Assembly (NCBI RefSeq): GCF_018531495.1
Contig: NZ_JAHDTI010000013.1
Coordinates: 310,001-374,000 of the forward strand
Source: Nonomuraea sediminis
GTDB taxonomy: Bacteria; Actinomycetota; Actinomycetes; Streptosporangiales; Streptosporangiaceae
Direction of reading: 5' to 3'
DNA: 64,000 bases
Under the pieces are notes generated by a model that was not told the origin of the DNA, ran no database searches, and saw nothing but the letters and a program-made list of their open reading frames with translations. Position numbers and translations under genes: made by a program. Position 1 is the stretch's first letter. Each line of letters opens with the position of its first letter. Positions 35,301-43,165 of the stretch are shown here, in pieces.

Positions 35301-36290
35301 GAGCAGCTCAGGGACCTCTTCGGCGAGGATCACCGCCAGACCTGGTCGGCCGCCAACAACCTGGCCGTCTCGCTGCGGCTCATCGGAGACTCCGGCGGCG
35401 CCCTCGTCCTGGACGAGGACACCTTCGAGCGGCGCCGGCTGGCGCTCGGGCCGAACGATCCCTGGACGCTGTTCTCCGCGCTCCACGTGGCCAGGGACCT
35501 GCGCGACCTGGGCAGGTTCGGCGAGTCGACCAGGCTGCTGCGCGAGACGCTCGATCGATACCGGACGAGCAAGAAGGGACCCGACTCGATCGAGACCCTG
35601 CGCACCGCCAAGAGCCTGGCCGTGTCGCTGCGCAAGGACGGCAACCAGAGCGAGGCCGCCGAGATCGTGACGGAGGCCTGTGACCGCTACGAACTGCACC
35701 ACCCCAACGACCCCGAGCGCACCGCGGCGCTGCTCGAGCTCGGCTGCTGCGTGTCCGCGCTCGGCGACAAGCCCAGGGCCAAGCAGATCGCCCGCGACGT
35801 CGTCGGCGCCTACGGGCGCGACCTCGGCGACACCCACCCCTACACCCTGGCCGCCAGGAACAACCTCGCCTGCTACATGCGCGAGTCCGACGAGCTCGAG
35901 GCGGGGCTGGAGCTGGCCCAGGACACCTTCGACGCGCTGATCGACGGGCCGGGCGAGGCGCACCCCTACACGCTGTCGGCGGCGATCAACCTGGCCAACT
36001 GCCTGACCGACACCGGCGACTTCGAGCGGGCGCAGACGCTGCAGCGGCGCACGCTGTCGCTGCTGCGCGACTCCCTGGGGGACCGGCATCCCGACACGAT
36101 CGCCTGCGAGGCCAACCTGGCCGTCACGCTGCACCGCTCAGGCCGGCCCGAGCACGCGGCCGAGGCGAGGAAGACGCGCGAGCGGCTGCTGACCGTCATG
36201 GCCGAGGTGCTGGGCAGGGAACACCCCAACCTGACCGCGCTGCACGACTGGCGGCTGCTCAACCGCGACCTGGAGCCGCAGCCGACGTAG
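32355..36290 (+). CDS. fxsT: FxsT: ParA-like / TIR / NB-ARC / TPR multidomain protein
   Basis: A 1311-residue protein. Residues 1-310 form a ParA/MinD-like ATPase with a deviant Walker A at 13-19 (KGGTGRT) and DWDLESPGLHRFF. Residues 329-460 form a TIR domain (ADVFLSYMPQERMWADWI; Glu402 at the catalytic-Glu position). Residues 480-830 form an NB-ARC/STAND NTPase (P-loop GMGGVGKT near 517; LLIFDNADSPE Walker B; GFLPLAVEQAAAWL). Residues 860-1300 hold tetratricopeptide repeats with the LGxDHPxT pattern. Such architecture is that of signal sensors and innate-immunity-like ATPases. It ends directly against a convergent hydrolase gene. Confidence 0.9.
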   Translation: MSEGSIITFYSYKGGTGRTMSLANTAWILASHGHRVLAVDWDLESPGLHRFFHPFLGAGVLRDTKGVIDIISDYAWTAAHQDDQRPLDWHLDYARVLPHAVSISWDYFPGDGTLDFISAGRQNRDYSSLVSSFDWDNFYDRLGGGQFFAALRADMKRHYDYVLIDSRTGLSDIADICTIEMPDVVVDCFTLSDQSIEGAAAVARSIVNRYGERNIRVLPVPMRIESAEKVKLDNGRALARIKFAGLPSRLEGSDLDRYWADVEIPYLPFYAFEETLATLADAPGLPSPLLAAYVRLARFITEGEVSELAKLDEEVHRRYQDVFVRRRPTRPADVFLSYMPQERMWADWIKATLQRAGIQVLTRDNDAAAPQSTEHTVEAASQTIVVLSSAYLRSKEGRTVLEAAAAADPLRANRTLIPIRVTDVRVPEAFADWSPVDLGRLDAAQATELLLRAVGRTAPATEHPAYPAPRFPGAIPPVWNVPGRNPQFTGRSEVLERLRDQLVAGSATVVLPQAVHGMGGVGKTQVALEYAHRFMADYDVVWWVAAEQPALINTAMAELAETLGLSVATSRMSEAADAVREALRRGQPYRRWLLIFDNADSPEAVSGFLPGGTGHVIVTSRNAGWRTVAESLDVDVFTQEEAVQHLRMRVSGLSDEDALAVAGSMGFLPLAVEQAAAWLAETGMTAAQCIELFEEQLREVGEVAESRDYPLQVAATWNVSLRQLESRSPAAARLMQLCAFLGPDPIAMRMIDSDVVARLLLPYDRRMRSRLMIGQAVREITKFSLAKVESNAIQVHRLVQAAIRGQLDEEAAERTRQEVHEILVAARPREGGTDDPEMWALYDQIWPHLEPSQAVGSSREETRQLLLDRVRYLWQRGELEEGVEFAGTVHRVWEDRIQQSPQDDSLRTNLLQLERLTANLLRSQGRYREAYDLDARALEHQKASPDLGPDHPETLMTAFGVAADLRGLGRFTEALARDTQTLEQLRDLFGEDHRQTWSAANNLAVSLRLIGDSGGALVLDEDTFERRRLALGPNDPWTLFSALHVARDLRDLGRFGESTRLLRETLDRYRTSKKGPDSIETLRTAKSLAVSLRKDGNQSEAAEIVTEACDRYELHHPNDPERTAALLELGCCVSALGDKPRAKQIARDVVGAYGRDLGDTHPYTLAARNNLACYMRESDELEAGLELAQDTFDALIDGPGEAHPYTLSAAINLANCLTDTGDFERAQTLQRRTLSLLRDSLGDRHPDTIACEANLAVTLHRSGRPEHAAEARKTRERLLTVMAEVLGREHPNLTALHDWRLLNRDLEPQPT

Positions 36291-37157
36291 TCAGCTCTCC
36301 ACCAGCCAGGGCAGCACGTCGGGCAGGATGTCGAGCGCGCCGAAGTGCGCGACGCCGGGCTGCACGATGACCTTGGCGTCGGGGATGCGGTCGGCCAGCC
36401 AGCGCGCGTGGCCGACAGGGGAGAAGCCGTCCAGCGCGCCGTGCCACAGCAGGGTCGGCACCGCGATGTCGGCCGGGTCGAAGCCCCACGGCTTGGAGAA
36501 GGCCATCGCGTCGTCTATCCACCCGTACGCCGAGTGCTTCAGTCCTTCGGCGAAGTTGTCGACGAGCATGCGGCGGATGCCGAGGTCGGCCACGGTCTGC
36601 CGGTCGCTGGGGGACAGCTCCTGGTAGAGCCCGGAGATCAGGCTCTCGGGGTTGGCCCGGATCGCGGCCGCCTTGGGCGCGAGCCGCGTCTCGAGCACGC
36701 CCACCCCTGAGGCGGCGGCGTTGTACTCCACGACGTTGGACTCGGTCATGCCCTCGTACCAGTCGAGGCCCTCGGCGCCCTGCGGGGCGAGGCTGACCAG
36801 CGCGGCCACCCTGGTCACCCGGCCGGGCAGCAGCGCGGCGGCGGCGAGCGCGTGCGGACCCCCTCCTGACCTGCCGACCAGCGCGAACGTGCCGAGTTTC
36901 AGCGCCTCGGCGATGGTCAGCACGTCGACGGCCGCCGCGGCGACGTCGCGGCCCTCCAGGCGGTCTGACCCGCCGTATCCCGGCCTGTCGAAGGCGATCA
37001 GCCGGATGCCCAGCCGGTACAGCAGCATGCCGCGCGGCGCCGGTCCCATCCGGCTTCCCGGAGTGCCGTGGAGAAGGAACACAGGCCTCCCGGAGGGGTC
37101 TCCGGATTGCTCGACCGCGATGCGCCTGCCGTCGTCCGCCCGGACGATATCCGTCAA
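36291..37157 (-). CDS. Alpha/beta hydrolase
   Basis: A 288-residue hydrolase: FLLHGTPGSRMGP oxyanion region, nucleophile elbow GRSGGGPHAL, acid in HGALDGFSPV and catalytic His in PGVAHFGALD. A TTG start is used: GAGGAGG lies 6 nt upstream and no ATG gives the family N-terminus. Convergent with fxsT, with no bases between the two stop codons. Substrate unknown. Confidence 0.83.
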   Translation of the reverse strand: MTDIVRADDGRRIAVEQSGDPSGRPVFLLHGTPGSRMGPAPRGMLLYRLGIRLIAFDRPGYGGSDRLEGRDVAAAAVDVLTIAEALKLGTFALVGRSGGGPHALAAAALLPGRVTRVAALVSLAPQGAEGLDWYEGMTESNVVEYNAAASGVGVLETRLAPKAAAIRANPESLISGLYQELSPSDRQTVADLGIRRMLVDNFAEGLKHSAYGWIDDAMAFSKPWGFDPADIAVPTLLWHGALDGFSPVGHARWLADRIPDAKVIVQPGVAHFGALDILPDVLPWLVES

Positions 37158-37326
37158 CGCACGCCTCCTCGGCTCTGGGCCCCCGTGACGTCCCGGCTCC
37201 TGTAGCAGACCGCACCCGGCCGCGTGGAGAAAGGCTTCGTCGTCACTTATTCTCCAACTCGATAGCAAAAGTTGGCCAGCCAGTGAGGGATACGTCGTTA
37301 CCTCACACACGGTTCAGGGGTCGTCA

Positions 37327-38091
37327 TTGGATCTGGCGGAGGATCTTCAACGGCTCGGTCTGACCGAAGGGCGCATCGTGCTCCTGCACGCGTCTCTGGC
37401 CGGCATGGGCTACATCCCCGGTGGAGCGGCCACCGTCGCCGAGACGATCCTCGACGTCCTCGGCCCCTCGGGCACGCTGGTGGTCTCCACCTCGACGCCG
37501 GAGAACTCCGACACCTCCCGCGCCCACCTGCGCAAGGTCTCCGGGCTGTCGGAGCAGGACGTGCTCGCGTTCAGGGCAGAGATGCCGCCCTTCCACATCA
37601 GGACCTCGGCCGCGAGCACGGGACGCATCGCCGACTACGTGCGCACCCGCCGCGGGTCGATCCGCAGCGCCCATCCGCAGACGTCCTTCGCGGCCACCGG
37701 CCCGCACGCCGCGCACCTGATGGCGGGCCACCCGCTCACCTCGCACCTGGGACCCGACTCGCCCCTCGGCAAGCTCTACGCGCTGGGGGCGAGCGTGCTG
37801 CTCATCGGCGTCGGCTACGGGGCCTGCTCCGCCCTGCACCTGGCCGAGTACCTGTACAGGCCCGATCCGCCCCGCCGCGTGTACCGCTGCGTCATGCAGG
37901 TCGACGGGCTGTCGCAGTGGGTCACCTACCAGGACGTGGTCCTGGACGACAGCGACTTCCCCTGGATCGGGCGAGAGCTGGACCGGCACACCGACGTGCG
38001 GCGCGGCAAGGTCGCGCGGGCCTGGGCGCGCCTGATGCCGATGACCCTGTCGGTCGATACGGCGCGCCGCTGGCTAGCGGTGCACCGCTGA
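37327..38091 (+). CDS. Aminoglycoside 3-N-acetyltransferase (AAC(3)) family protein
   Basis: A 254-residue protein with the AAC(3)-fold motifs: VLLHASLAGMGYIPGGA, SAHPQTSFAATGPHA, GPDSPLGKLYALGASVLLIGVG and the catalytic-His region ALHLAEYL. The family transfers acetyl from acetyl-CoA to an amine. TTG start; AGGGG upstream. It follows the FxSxx-COOH locus by 1 kb with one gene between them; tailoring of the peptide or antibiotic resistance are both possible, and neither is proven. Its end overlaps the convergent TetR gene by 18 nt. Confidence 0.85.
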   Translation: MDLAEDLQRLGLTEGRIVLLHASLAGMGYIPGGAATVAETILDVLGPSGTLVVSTSTPENSDTSRAHLRKVSGLSEQDVLAFRAEMPPFHIRTSAASTGRIADYVRTRRGSIRSAHPQTSFAATGPHAAHLMAGHPLTSHLGPDSPLGKLYALGASVLLIGVGYGACSALHLAEYLYRPDPPRRVYRCVMQVDGLSQWVTYQDVVLDDSDFPWIGRELDRHTDVRRGKVARAWARLMPMTLSVDTARRWLAVHR

Positions 38092-38631
38092 GAAACCGGT
38101 GATCATGGCGCGCAGCCCGGCGTCGAACCAGGTGTCGTAGAACTCGGCAGGGGGCGTCGGCTCATGCGGGCCGACCTGGGCCAGGGCGTGGCCGAGCACG
38201 TAGACGCCGACCGACTGGACGACGGTGATGGCCTCCTCCTGCGCCACGCCCGTCGCGGCGAACTGGTCGAGCAGCCCGCTCACCAGCTGGAGCCCGATCT
38301 CGAGGTCCACCGGATGGGTGGCGAGCAGCGGCACGGCCCCCGGGTGGGCCAGCAGCATCCGCCGGTAGGCGGCGGCGAAGCCGTACAGCGTCTCGGGCCA
38401 GCTCTGCCCGAGGGTCAGTTCGACCTCGGAGAACAGCCGGTTGACCACCGCGGCGAGCAGGGCGTCGTGATTGGGTACGTGCCGGTAGAGCGACATGGGC
38501 GCCACGCCGAGCTGCGCGCCGAGCCGGCGCATGGTCAGGGCCTCGGTCCCTTCGGCGTCCACCACCTCGACGGCCGCCGCCAGGATGCGGTCCAGGCTCA
38601 GTACGGCGGGCCGCCCTCCTCGCTGCTTCAC
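38074..38631 (-). CDS. TetR-family transcriptional regulator
   Basis: A 185-residue repressor with a helix-turn-helix of the TetR_C_1 (TetR proper) subgroup: LSLDRILAAAVEVVDAEG and MRRLGAQLGVAPMSLYRHVPN. The C-terminal domain resembles the tetracycline-repressor ligand domain. The GTG start overlaps the stop of the upstream membrane-protein gene, so the two are one operon. It probably binds the long palindrome ahead of that operon and represses it together with kptA. Confidence 0.87.
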   Translation of the reverse strand: MKQRGGRPAVLSLDRILAAAVEVVDAEGTEALTMRRLGAQLGVAPMSLYRHVPNHDALLAAVVNRLFSEVELTLGQSWPETLYGFAAAYRRMLLAHPGAVPLLATHPVDLEIGLQLVSGLLDQFAATGVAQEEAITVVQSVGVYVLGHALAQVGPHEPTPPAEFYDTWFDAGLRAMITGFSAVHR

Positions 38632-39053
38632 CCAGCCAGGGTAGCGGCGAGCGTGGTGCCGAACATGAGCAGCGAGAGCACCCCGACGACCAGGTGCTGG
38701 ACGTCGATCACCACGTCGTGGCCCTCGGTCGGGATGATCTTCAGCGTTCTGGAGTAGTCGCGCACGTAGGTCTCGCGCTGCTCGGGCGTGGCGGTGCCGA
38801 AGTAGGGCACCCACCAGCTCTGCACGTGGCCGATCAGGACCAGCACGCACAGCGCGGTGGCGGCGATCAGCGACCACGTCTGGTGCAGCGCGACGCCGCC
38901 GGCGATCAGGAGGGGGAACGGGTAGTTGATGGAGGCCGCCAGCATGCGGTGGCGCAGGTTGCCGGGGGCGAGGTCGTTGAGCGGGTACATGGGCACCCAC
39001 TCGGTCAGGATGAGCCAGCCCAGCCAGACGAGCGGAACGACGATGGCGATCAC
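38628..39053 (-). CDS. Four-helix membrane protein (DUF1772-like)
   Basis: A 141-residue protein with about four hydrophobic segments, a first helix IAIVVPLVWLGWLIL and a last one VVGVLSLLMFGTTLAATL. The GTG start was chosen because AAGGAGG lies 5 nt upstream. Small proteins of this layout next to TetR regulators are common in actinobacteria. Function unknown; the regulator that follows it may sense a ligand it handles. Confidence 0.7.
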   Translation of the reverse strand: MIAIVVPLVWLGWLILTEWVPMYPLNDLAPGNLRHRMLAASINYPFPLLIAGGVALHQTWSLIAATALCVLVLIGHVQSWWVPYFGTATPEQRETYVRDYSRTLKIIPTEGHDVVIDVQHLVVGVLSLLMFGTTLAATLAG

Positions 39054-39068
39054 GTATGCCTCCTTGAG

Positions 39069-39104
39069 GTTTGTGTACGACGTAAGCTTACGTCGTACAC
39101 AAAC
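39069..39104. promoter_or_regulatory. 36-bp perfect palindrome, divergent operator
   Basis: Positions 39069-39104 form a perfect palindrome; the left half is GTTTGTGTACGACGTAAG. It lies between the divergent starts of the membrane-protein/tetR operon (39053) and kptA (39118) and is immediately followed by the kptA -10 box. It is the obvious binding site of the adjacent TetR regulator, and its length would fit two dimers. Confidence 0.75.
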
Positions 39105-39110
39105 TAAAAT
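39105..39110 (+). promoter_or_regulatory. Leaderless -10 box for kptA
   Basis: TAAAAT lies 7 nt upstream of ATG 39118 and directly abuts the 36-bp palindrome, so a repressor on the palindrome would occlude the promoter. Confidence 0.5.
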
Positions 39111-39117
39111 GGAAGCC

Positions 39118-39666
39118 ATGCAGCAAAAAAGGCTCGTCCGCATCTCCAAATACCTGGCCAAGCACCTGCGTCACGAGCCGGAGCGCATCGGCATCCACCT
39201 CGACGCGCACGGCTGGGTCGCGGTCGACACGCTGCTGTCGGCCGCCGCGGCCCACGGCTTCCCGATCACGCGGGAGGAGCTCGACGAGGTCGTCGGGGGC
39301 AACGACAAGCGGCGCTACACCGTCGAGGACGGCCTGATCCGCGCCAACCAGGGGCACTCGGTGGAGGTGGACCTGGATCTCGAATCCGCGGTGCCGCCCG
39401 CGCTGCTCTATCACGGCACGGTGGGCAGGTTCCTGCCGTCGATCCTGACGGAGGGGCTGCGGCCGATGGCCCGCCATCACGTCCACCTCTCGCCCGACGT
39501 CGAGACGGCCACCAAGGTCGGCTCACGCCGCGGCGCTCCGGTGATCCTCACGGTCGACGCCGCCGCCATGCACGCCGGCGGCCACGTCTTCCACCGCTCC
39601 GCCAACGGCGTCTGGCTCACCGCCCACGTGCCGCCTCCGTACCTGCGCGTCCGCGGGATCTCCTAG
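39118..39666 (+). CDS. kptA: RNA 2'-phosphotransferase KptA/Tpt1
   Basis: A 182-residue homologue of yeast Tpt1, which removes an internal RNA 2'-phosphate using NAD. Motifs: KYLAKHLRHEPERIGI (Arg-His), NDKRRYTV, ALLYHGTVGRFLPSI (His-Gly of the NAD site) and RHHVHLSPDVETATKVGSR (His-x-Ser). The start is ATG 39118 by the -10 position; an in-frame ATG at 39109 lies inside the promoter. Bacteria lack the tRNA splicing that explains Tpt1 in eukaryotes, so the role here is open. It diverges from a TetR operon. Confidence 0.9.
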   Translation: MQQKRLVRISKYLAKHLRHEPERIGIHLDAHGWVAVDTLLSAAAAHGFPITREELDEVVGGNDKRRYTVEDGLIRANQGHSVEVDLDLESAVPPALLYHGTVGRFLPSILTEGLRPMARHHVHLSPDVETATKVGSRRGAPVILTVDAAAMHAGGHVFHRSANGVWLTAHVPPPYLRVRGIS

Positions 39667-39759
39667 CCTTCCGCGACGGCGGGCGGCTCGCCGTACTGGA
39701 GGAGTTACTTGCCGGACGGCAGTGGCAGTCATAGGAAGGAGATGAGACCGGGAGGCGTC

Positions 39760-41622
39760 ATGAGCGACTACGCAACGGCGAGAGCGGTCGGGGAACAGGC
39801 CAGGGAGACGGAGTGGGTGCGGCCGAGCTTCGGCAAGCAGCTCTTCCTGGGTGACTTCCGGCTGGACCTGGTGTATCCGGTGCCGGCGCCGGCGGAGGAA
39901 GCGGCCAAGCGGGGCGAGGAGTTCGTCAGGGCGGTGCGCAGGTTCCTGGACGGGCAGGTCGACCCGGCGGTGATCGAGCGGACCGGGCGGATTCCCGACG
40001 AGGTGATCAAGGGGCTGCGGGAGCTGGGCGCGTTCGGGATCACCATCCCGGAGGACTACGGCGGGCTCGGGCTGCCGTACCTGTACTACTGCCGCGCGCT
40101 GATGCTGATCGGCTCGTACTGTCCGGCGCTGGCGACGCTGCTGTCCGCGCACCAGTCGATCGGGGTGCCGCAGCCGCTGAAGCAGTTCGGCACCGAGGAG
40201 CAGAAGCGGGAGTTCCTGCCGAGGTGCGCCCGGGGCGAGATCTCGGCGTTCCTGCTGACCGAGCCGGACGTGGGCTCCGACCCGGCCAGGCTGTCCACCA
40301 CCGCGACCAGGGACGGCGACGACTACGTCCTGGACGGCGTCAAGCTGTGGACCACGAACGGCGTGATCGCCGACCTCCTGGTCGTCATGGCCCGCACGGG
40401 CAAGAGGATCTCGGCGTTCGTCGTCGAGGCGGACTCACCCGGCATCACGGTCAAGCGGCGCAACGAGTTCATGGGCCTGCGTGGCATCGAGAACGGCGTG
40501 ACCGAGTTCTCCCAGGTCAGGGTCCCGGCGAAGAACCTCGTCGGCCGTGAGGGCGAGGGACTGAAGATCGCCCTCACCACGCTCAACACCGGCAGGCTGA
40601 GCCTGCCCGCCACCTGCGCGGGCAACGCCAAGTGGGCCGTGAAGATCGCCCGCGAGTGGGGTACGGCGCGCGTCCAGTGGGGCAGGAAGCTCGGCGAGCA
40701 CGAGGCCGTGGCCACCAAGATCGCCTTCATCGCCGCCACCGCCTACGCGCTCGAGGCCGTGTGCGACCTGACCGCCAGGATGGCCGACGACCAGCGCAAC
40801 GACATCAGGATCGAGGCCGCGCTGGCCAAGCTGTACTCGACCGAGCAGTCCTACAAGGCGCTGGACGAACTGGTCCAGATCAGGGGCGGGCGCGGGTTCG
40901 AGACGGCCGAGTCGCTGGCCGCACGCGGCGAGCGCGGCGTCCCGGCCGAGCAGATGCTGCGCGACTCGCGGATCAACCGCATCTTCGAGGGCTCCTCGGA
41001 GATCATGAAGCTGCTCATCACCAGGGAGGCCGTGGACGCCCACCTGTCGGCGGCCGGCGAGCTGATCGACCCGGAGGCCAGCCGCCAGGCGCGGGCGCAG
41101 GCACTCAAACGGGCCGGCCGCTTCTACGCCAAGTGGCTGCCCTCGCTGGTGGCGGGCACCGGCAACCTGCCCACGGCCTACGCCGAGTTCGGCCCGCTGG
41201 CGGGCCACCTGCGCTTCGTGGAGCGGACCAGCAGGAAGCTGGCCAGGTCCACCTTCTACGGCATGTCCAGGTGGCAGGGCAGGCTGGAGCACAAGCAGGC
41301 CTTCCTCGGCAGGATCGTCGACATCGGAGCCGAGCTGTTCGCGATGACGGCCGCCTGCGTGAAGGCCGACGAGGACTCCCGCGACCTGGGCCGCCGCCCG
41401 CAGGAGCTGGCCGACACGTTCTGCCAGCAGGCCAGGCAGCGGGTGGACGCGCTGTTCGGCAGCCTGTGGGACAACACCGACGGCCAGGACGTACGGCTGG
41501 CGCGGTACGTGCTGGAGGGCCGGTACTCCTTCCTGGAGGAGGGCATCCTCGACCCGTCGATCGAGGGGCCGTGGATCGGCGCGCCGGAGGGCGGCGAGAA
41601 CGTGCGGAGAAAGATCCTCTGA
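39760..41622 (+). CDS. Acyl-CoA dehydrogenase, long (620-residue) type
   Basis: An acyl-CoA dehydrogenase with N- and C-terminal extensions, like mycobacterial FadE5 or VLCAD. The core has FGITIPEDYGGLGL, LTEPDVGSDPARLSTTA (FAD site), LWTTNGVIADL and the catalytic Glu in RIFEGSSEIMKLLI near residue 420. A helical C-terminal domain of about 180 residues follows. GGGAGG precedes the ATG by 5 nt. Likely acts on long or very long chains; that is by family analogy. Confidence 0.88.
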   Translation: MSDYATARAVGEQARETEWVRPSFGKQLFLGDFRLDLVYPVPAPAEEAAKRGEEFVRAVRRFLDGQVDPAVIERTGRIPDEVIKGLRELGAFGITIPEDYGGLGLPYLYYCRALMLIGSYCPALATLLSAHQSIGVPQPLKQFGTEEQKREFLPRCARGEISAFLLTEPDVGSDPARLSTTATRDGDDYVLDGVKLWTTNGVIADLLVVMARTGKRISAFVVEADSPGITVKRRNEFMGLRGIENGVTEFSQVRVPAKNLVGREGEGLKIALTTLNTGRLSLPATCAGNAKWAVKIAREWGTARVQWGRKLGEHEAVATKIAFIAATAYALEAVCDLTARMADDQRNDIRIEAALAKLYSTEQSYKALDELVQIRGGRGFETAESLAARGERGVPAEQMLRDSRINRIFEGSSEIMKLLITREAVDAHLSAAGELIDPEASRQARAQALKRAGRFYAKWLPSLVAGTGNLPTAYAEFGPLAGHLRFVERTSRKLARSTFYGMSRWQGRLEHKQAFLGRIVDIGAELFAMTAACVKADEDSRDLGRRPQELADTFCQQARQRVDALFGSLWDNTDGQDVRLARYVLEGRYSFLEEGILDPSIEGPWIGAPEGGENVRRKIL

Positions 41623-41827
41623 CGCCCCGGTCTAGACCGGATGACCCATTTGCTTTGCTCTCATGTTCTCAAACCGATATCTGGCGGTATAGACCGGCTG
41701 GTGAATCCCGGCTTACGCTGACGCAAACGCGGTGAGCTGCGGCTCACGCACCCCCAATCCCCTTGGGCGGGGCCAGGCCGCTGGTACGGACCAGCATGGC
41801 CCGTCCGACGAGAAGGCGGTATCAACG
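41623..41827 (+). promoter_or_regulatory. Regulatory region with two DasR-like operators
   Basis: CCGGTCTAGACCGG (perfect 14-bp palindrome) lies at 41627-41640 and CGGTATAGACCGG, with one mismatch, at 41685-41697. Both match the core of DasR/GntR-HutC sites (TGGTCTAGACCA). The next gene is a sugar-binding lipoprotein, so control by an aminosugar-responsive GntR regulator is likely. The first palindrome overlaps the end region of the upstream gene's trailer. Confidence 0.6.
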
Positions 41828-43099
41828 GTGAACATCAAGCTTGTGGGCGGTGCCGCTCTCGGCCTGGCCACCATGCTGGTCCTGTCCAGCTGTGGCGGGG
41901 GCGGAACCAGCTCGAACGGCGGCGGCGACAAGGCGTCAAGCGCAGGCCCCGTCACCCTGAAGATGGTGGCCGCGGACTACGGCGACAACCCCACGGCGGA
42001 CAACGCGGGCACGAAGTTCTGGAAGTCCGTGGTGGACGAGTTCCAGGCGCAGAACCCGAACATCAAGGTCGACGTCCAGGTCATCAACTGGAACGACATC
42101 GACAAGCAGGTCGCCACCATGGTGCAGAACGGGCAGGTGCCCGACATCCTGCAGACCGGCGACTACTCCGGCTTCGTCAAGGACGGCCTGCTCTACAAGG
42201 TCGACGACGTCCTGTCCCCCAACGTCTCCGGCGACATGCTGCAGAAGTTCGCCGACTTCGGCAAGGTCGACGGCACGGCCTACGGCATCCCGTTCGTGTC
42301 CTCGGCCCGCGCGCTGTTCTACAACAAGGACCTGTTCAAGAAGGCCGGTATCGCCGAGCCGCCCAAGACCTGGGACGAGCTCAAGGCCGACGCCGAGAAG
42401 CTGAAGAAGGCCGGCGTCAGCCAGCCCTTCGGCCTGCCGCTGGGCCAGGAGGAGGCGCAGGCCGAGTCCTTCCTGTGGATGCTGGGCAACGGCGGCGGCT
42501 ACACCGACGCCTCCGGCAAGTGGCAGATCAACGCCCCGCAGAACGTCGAGGCGTTCACCTACGTCAAGGGCCTGGTCGACGCCGGCCTGACCACCCCGAA
42601 CCCGGGCACCAAGGACCGCAAGGCGGTCTGGGAGGACTTCGCCGCCGGCAAGGTCGGCATGGTCAACGGCGGCCCGATGTCGATCCCGATCTTCGACAAG
42701 GGTGCCGTCAAGGACCAGTACGCCGTCGCGCCCATCCCCGGCAAGACCGGCCCGCTGACCACCACGCTGGGCGTCATGGACTGGATCATGGCGTTCAACA
42801 AGAACGGCCACGGCGCCGAGATCAAGAAGTTCTTCGACTTCTTCTACACCGGTGACGCCGTCAACAAGATCGTCGACAACTACAAGCTGCTGCCGGTGAC
42901 CAACGGCGGCATCCAGAAGCTGGCCGGCGACGAGAAGCTCAAGCCGTTCCTCGACGCGCTGCCCAACGCCAGCTTCTACCCCTTCAAGGACCCGAAGTGG
43001 TCCGAGGTGAACACCGCCATCAAGCAGCAGATCGGCGGCGCCGTCAAGGACCCGGCCAAGACCCTGGGTGACCTGCAGAAGGTCGCCGAGGCCGGCTGA
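41828..43099 (+). CDS. Sugar ABC transporter substrate-binding lipoprotein
   Basis: A 423-residue periplasmic-type binding protein. The signal peptide ends in the lipobox LVLSSC, so the mature protein is lipid-anchored. The CUT1 pattern follows: WKSVVDEFQAQNPNIKVDV, PDILQTGDYS, ALFYNKDLFKKAGI, PKTWDELKADAEKLKKAG. It resembles the DasA/NgcE-like chitobiose or N-acetylglucosamine binders, in line with the DasR-like sites upstream. GTG start with GAGAAGG upstream. First gene of a three-gene importer operon. Confidence 0.88.
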   Translation: MNIKLVGGAALGLATMLVLSSCGGGGTSSNGGGDKASSAGPVTLKMVAADYGDNPTADNAGTKFWKSVVDEFQAQNPNIKVDVQVINWNDIDKQVATMVQNGQVPDILQTGDYSGFVKDGLLYKVDDVLSPNVSGDMLQKFADFGKVDGTAYGIPFVSSARALFYNKDLFKKAGIAEPPKTWDELKADAEKLKKAGVSQPFGLPLGQEEAQAESFLWMLGNGGGYTDASGKWQINAPQNVEAFTYVKGLVDAGLTTPNPGTKDRKAVWEDFAAGKVGMVNGGPMSIPIFDKGAVKDQYAVAPIPGKTGPLTTTLGVMDWIMAFNKNGHGAEIKKFFDFFYTGDAVNKIVDNYKLLPVTNGGIQKLAGDEKLKPFLDALPNASFYPFKDPKWSEVNTAIKQQIGGAVKDPAKTLGDLQKVAEAG

Positions 43100-43165
43100 T
43101 CCAGCGGGGATCCGTACGGCCGGCGGCTCGCCAGCCGCCGGCCGTATCTCCATGAAAGGTTCTTC

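Noticed and set aside
33654..36134. 826-codon open frame opposite fxsT
   Set aside because: Arg/Gly/Val/Leu shadow frame; the TPR and NB-ARC motifs are in the plus-strand frame.
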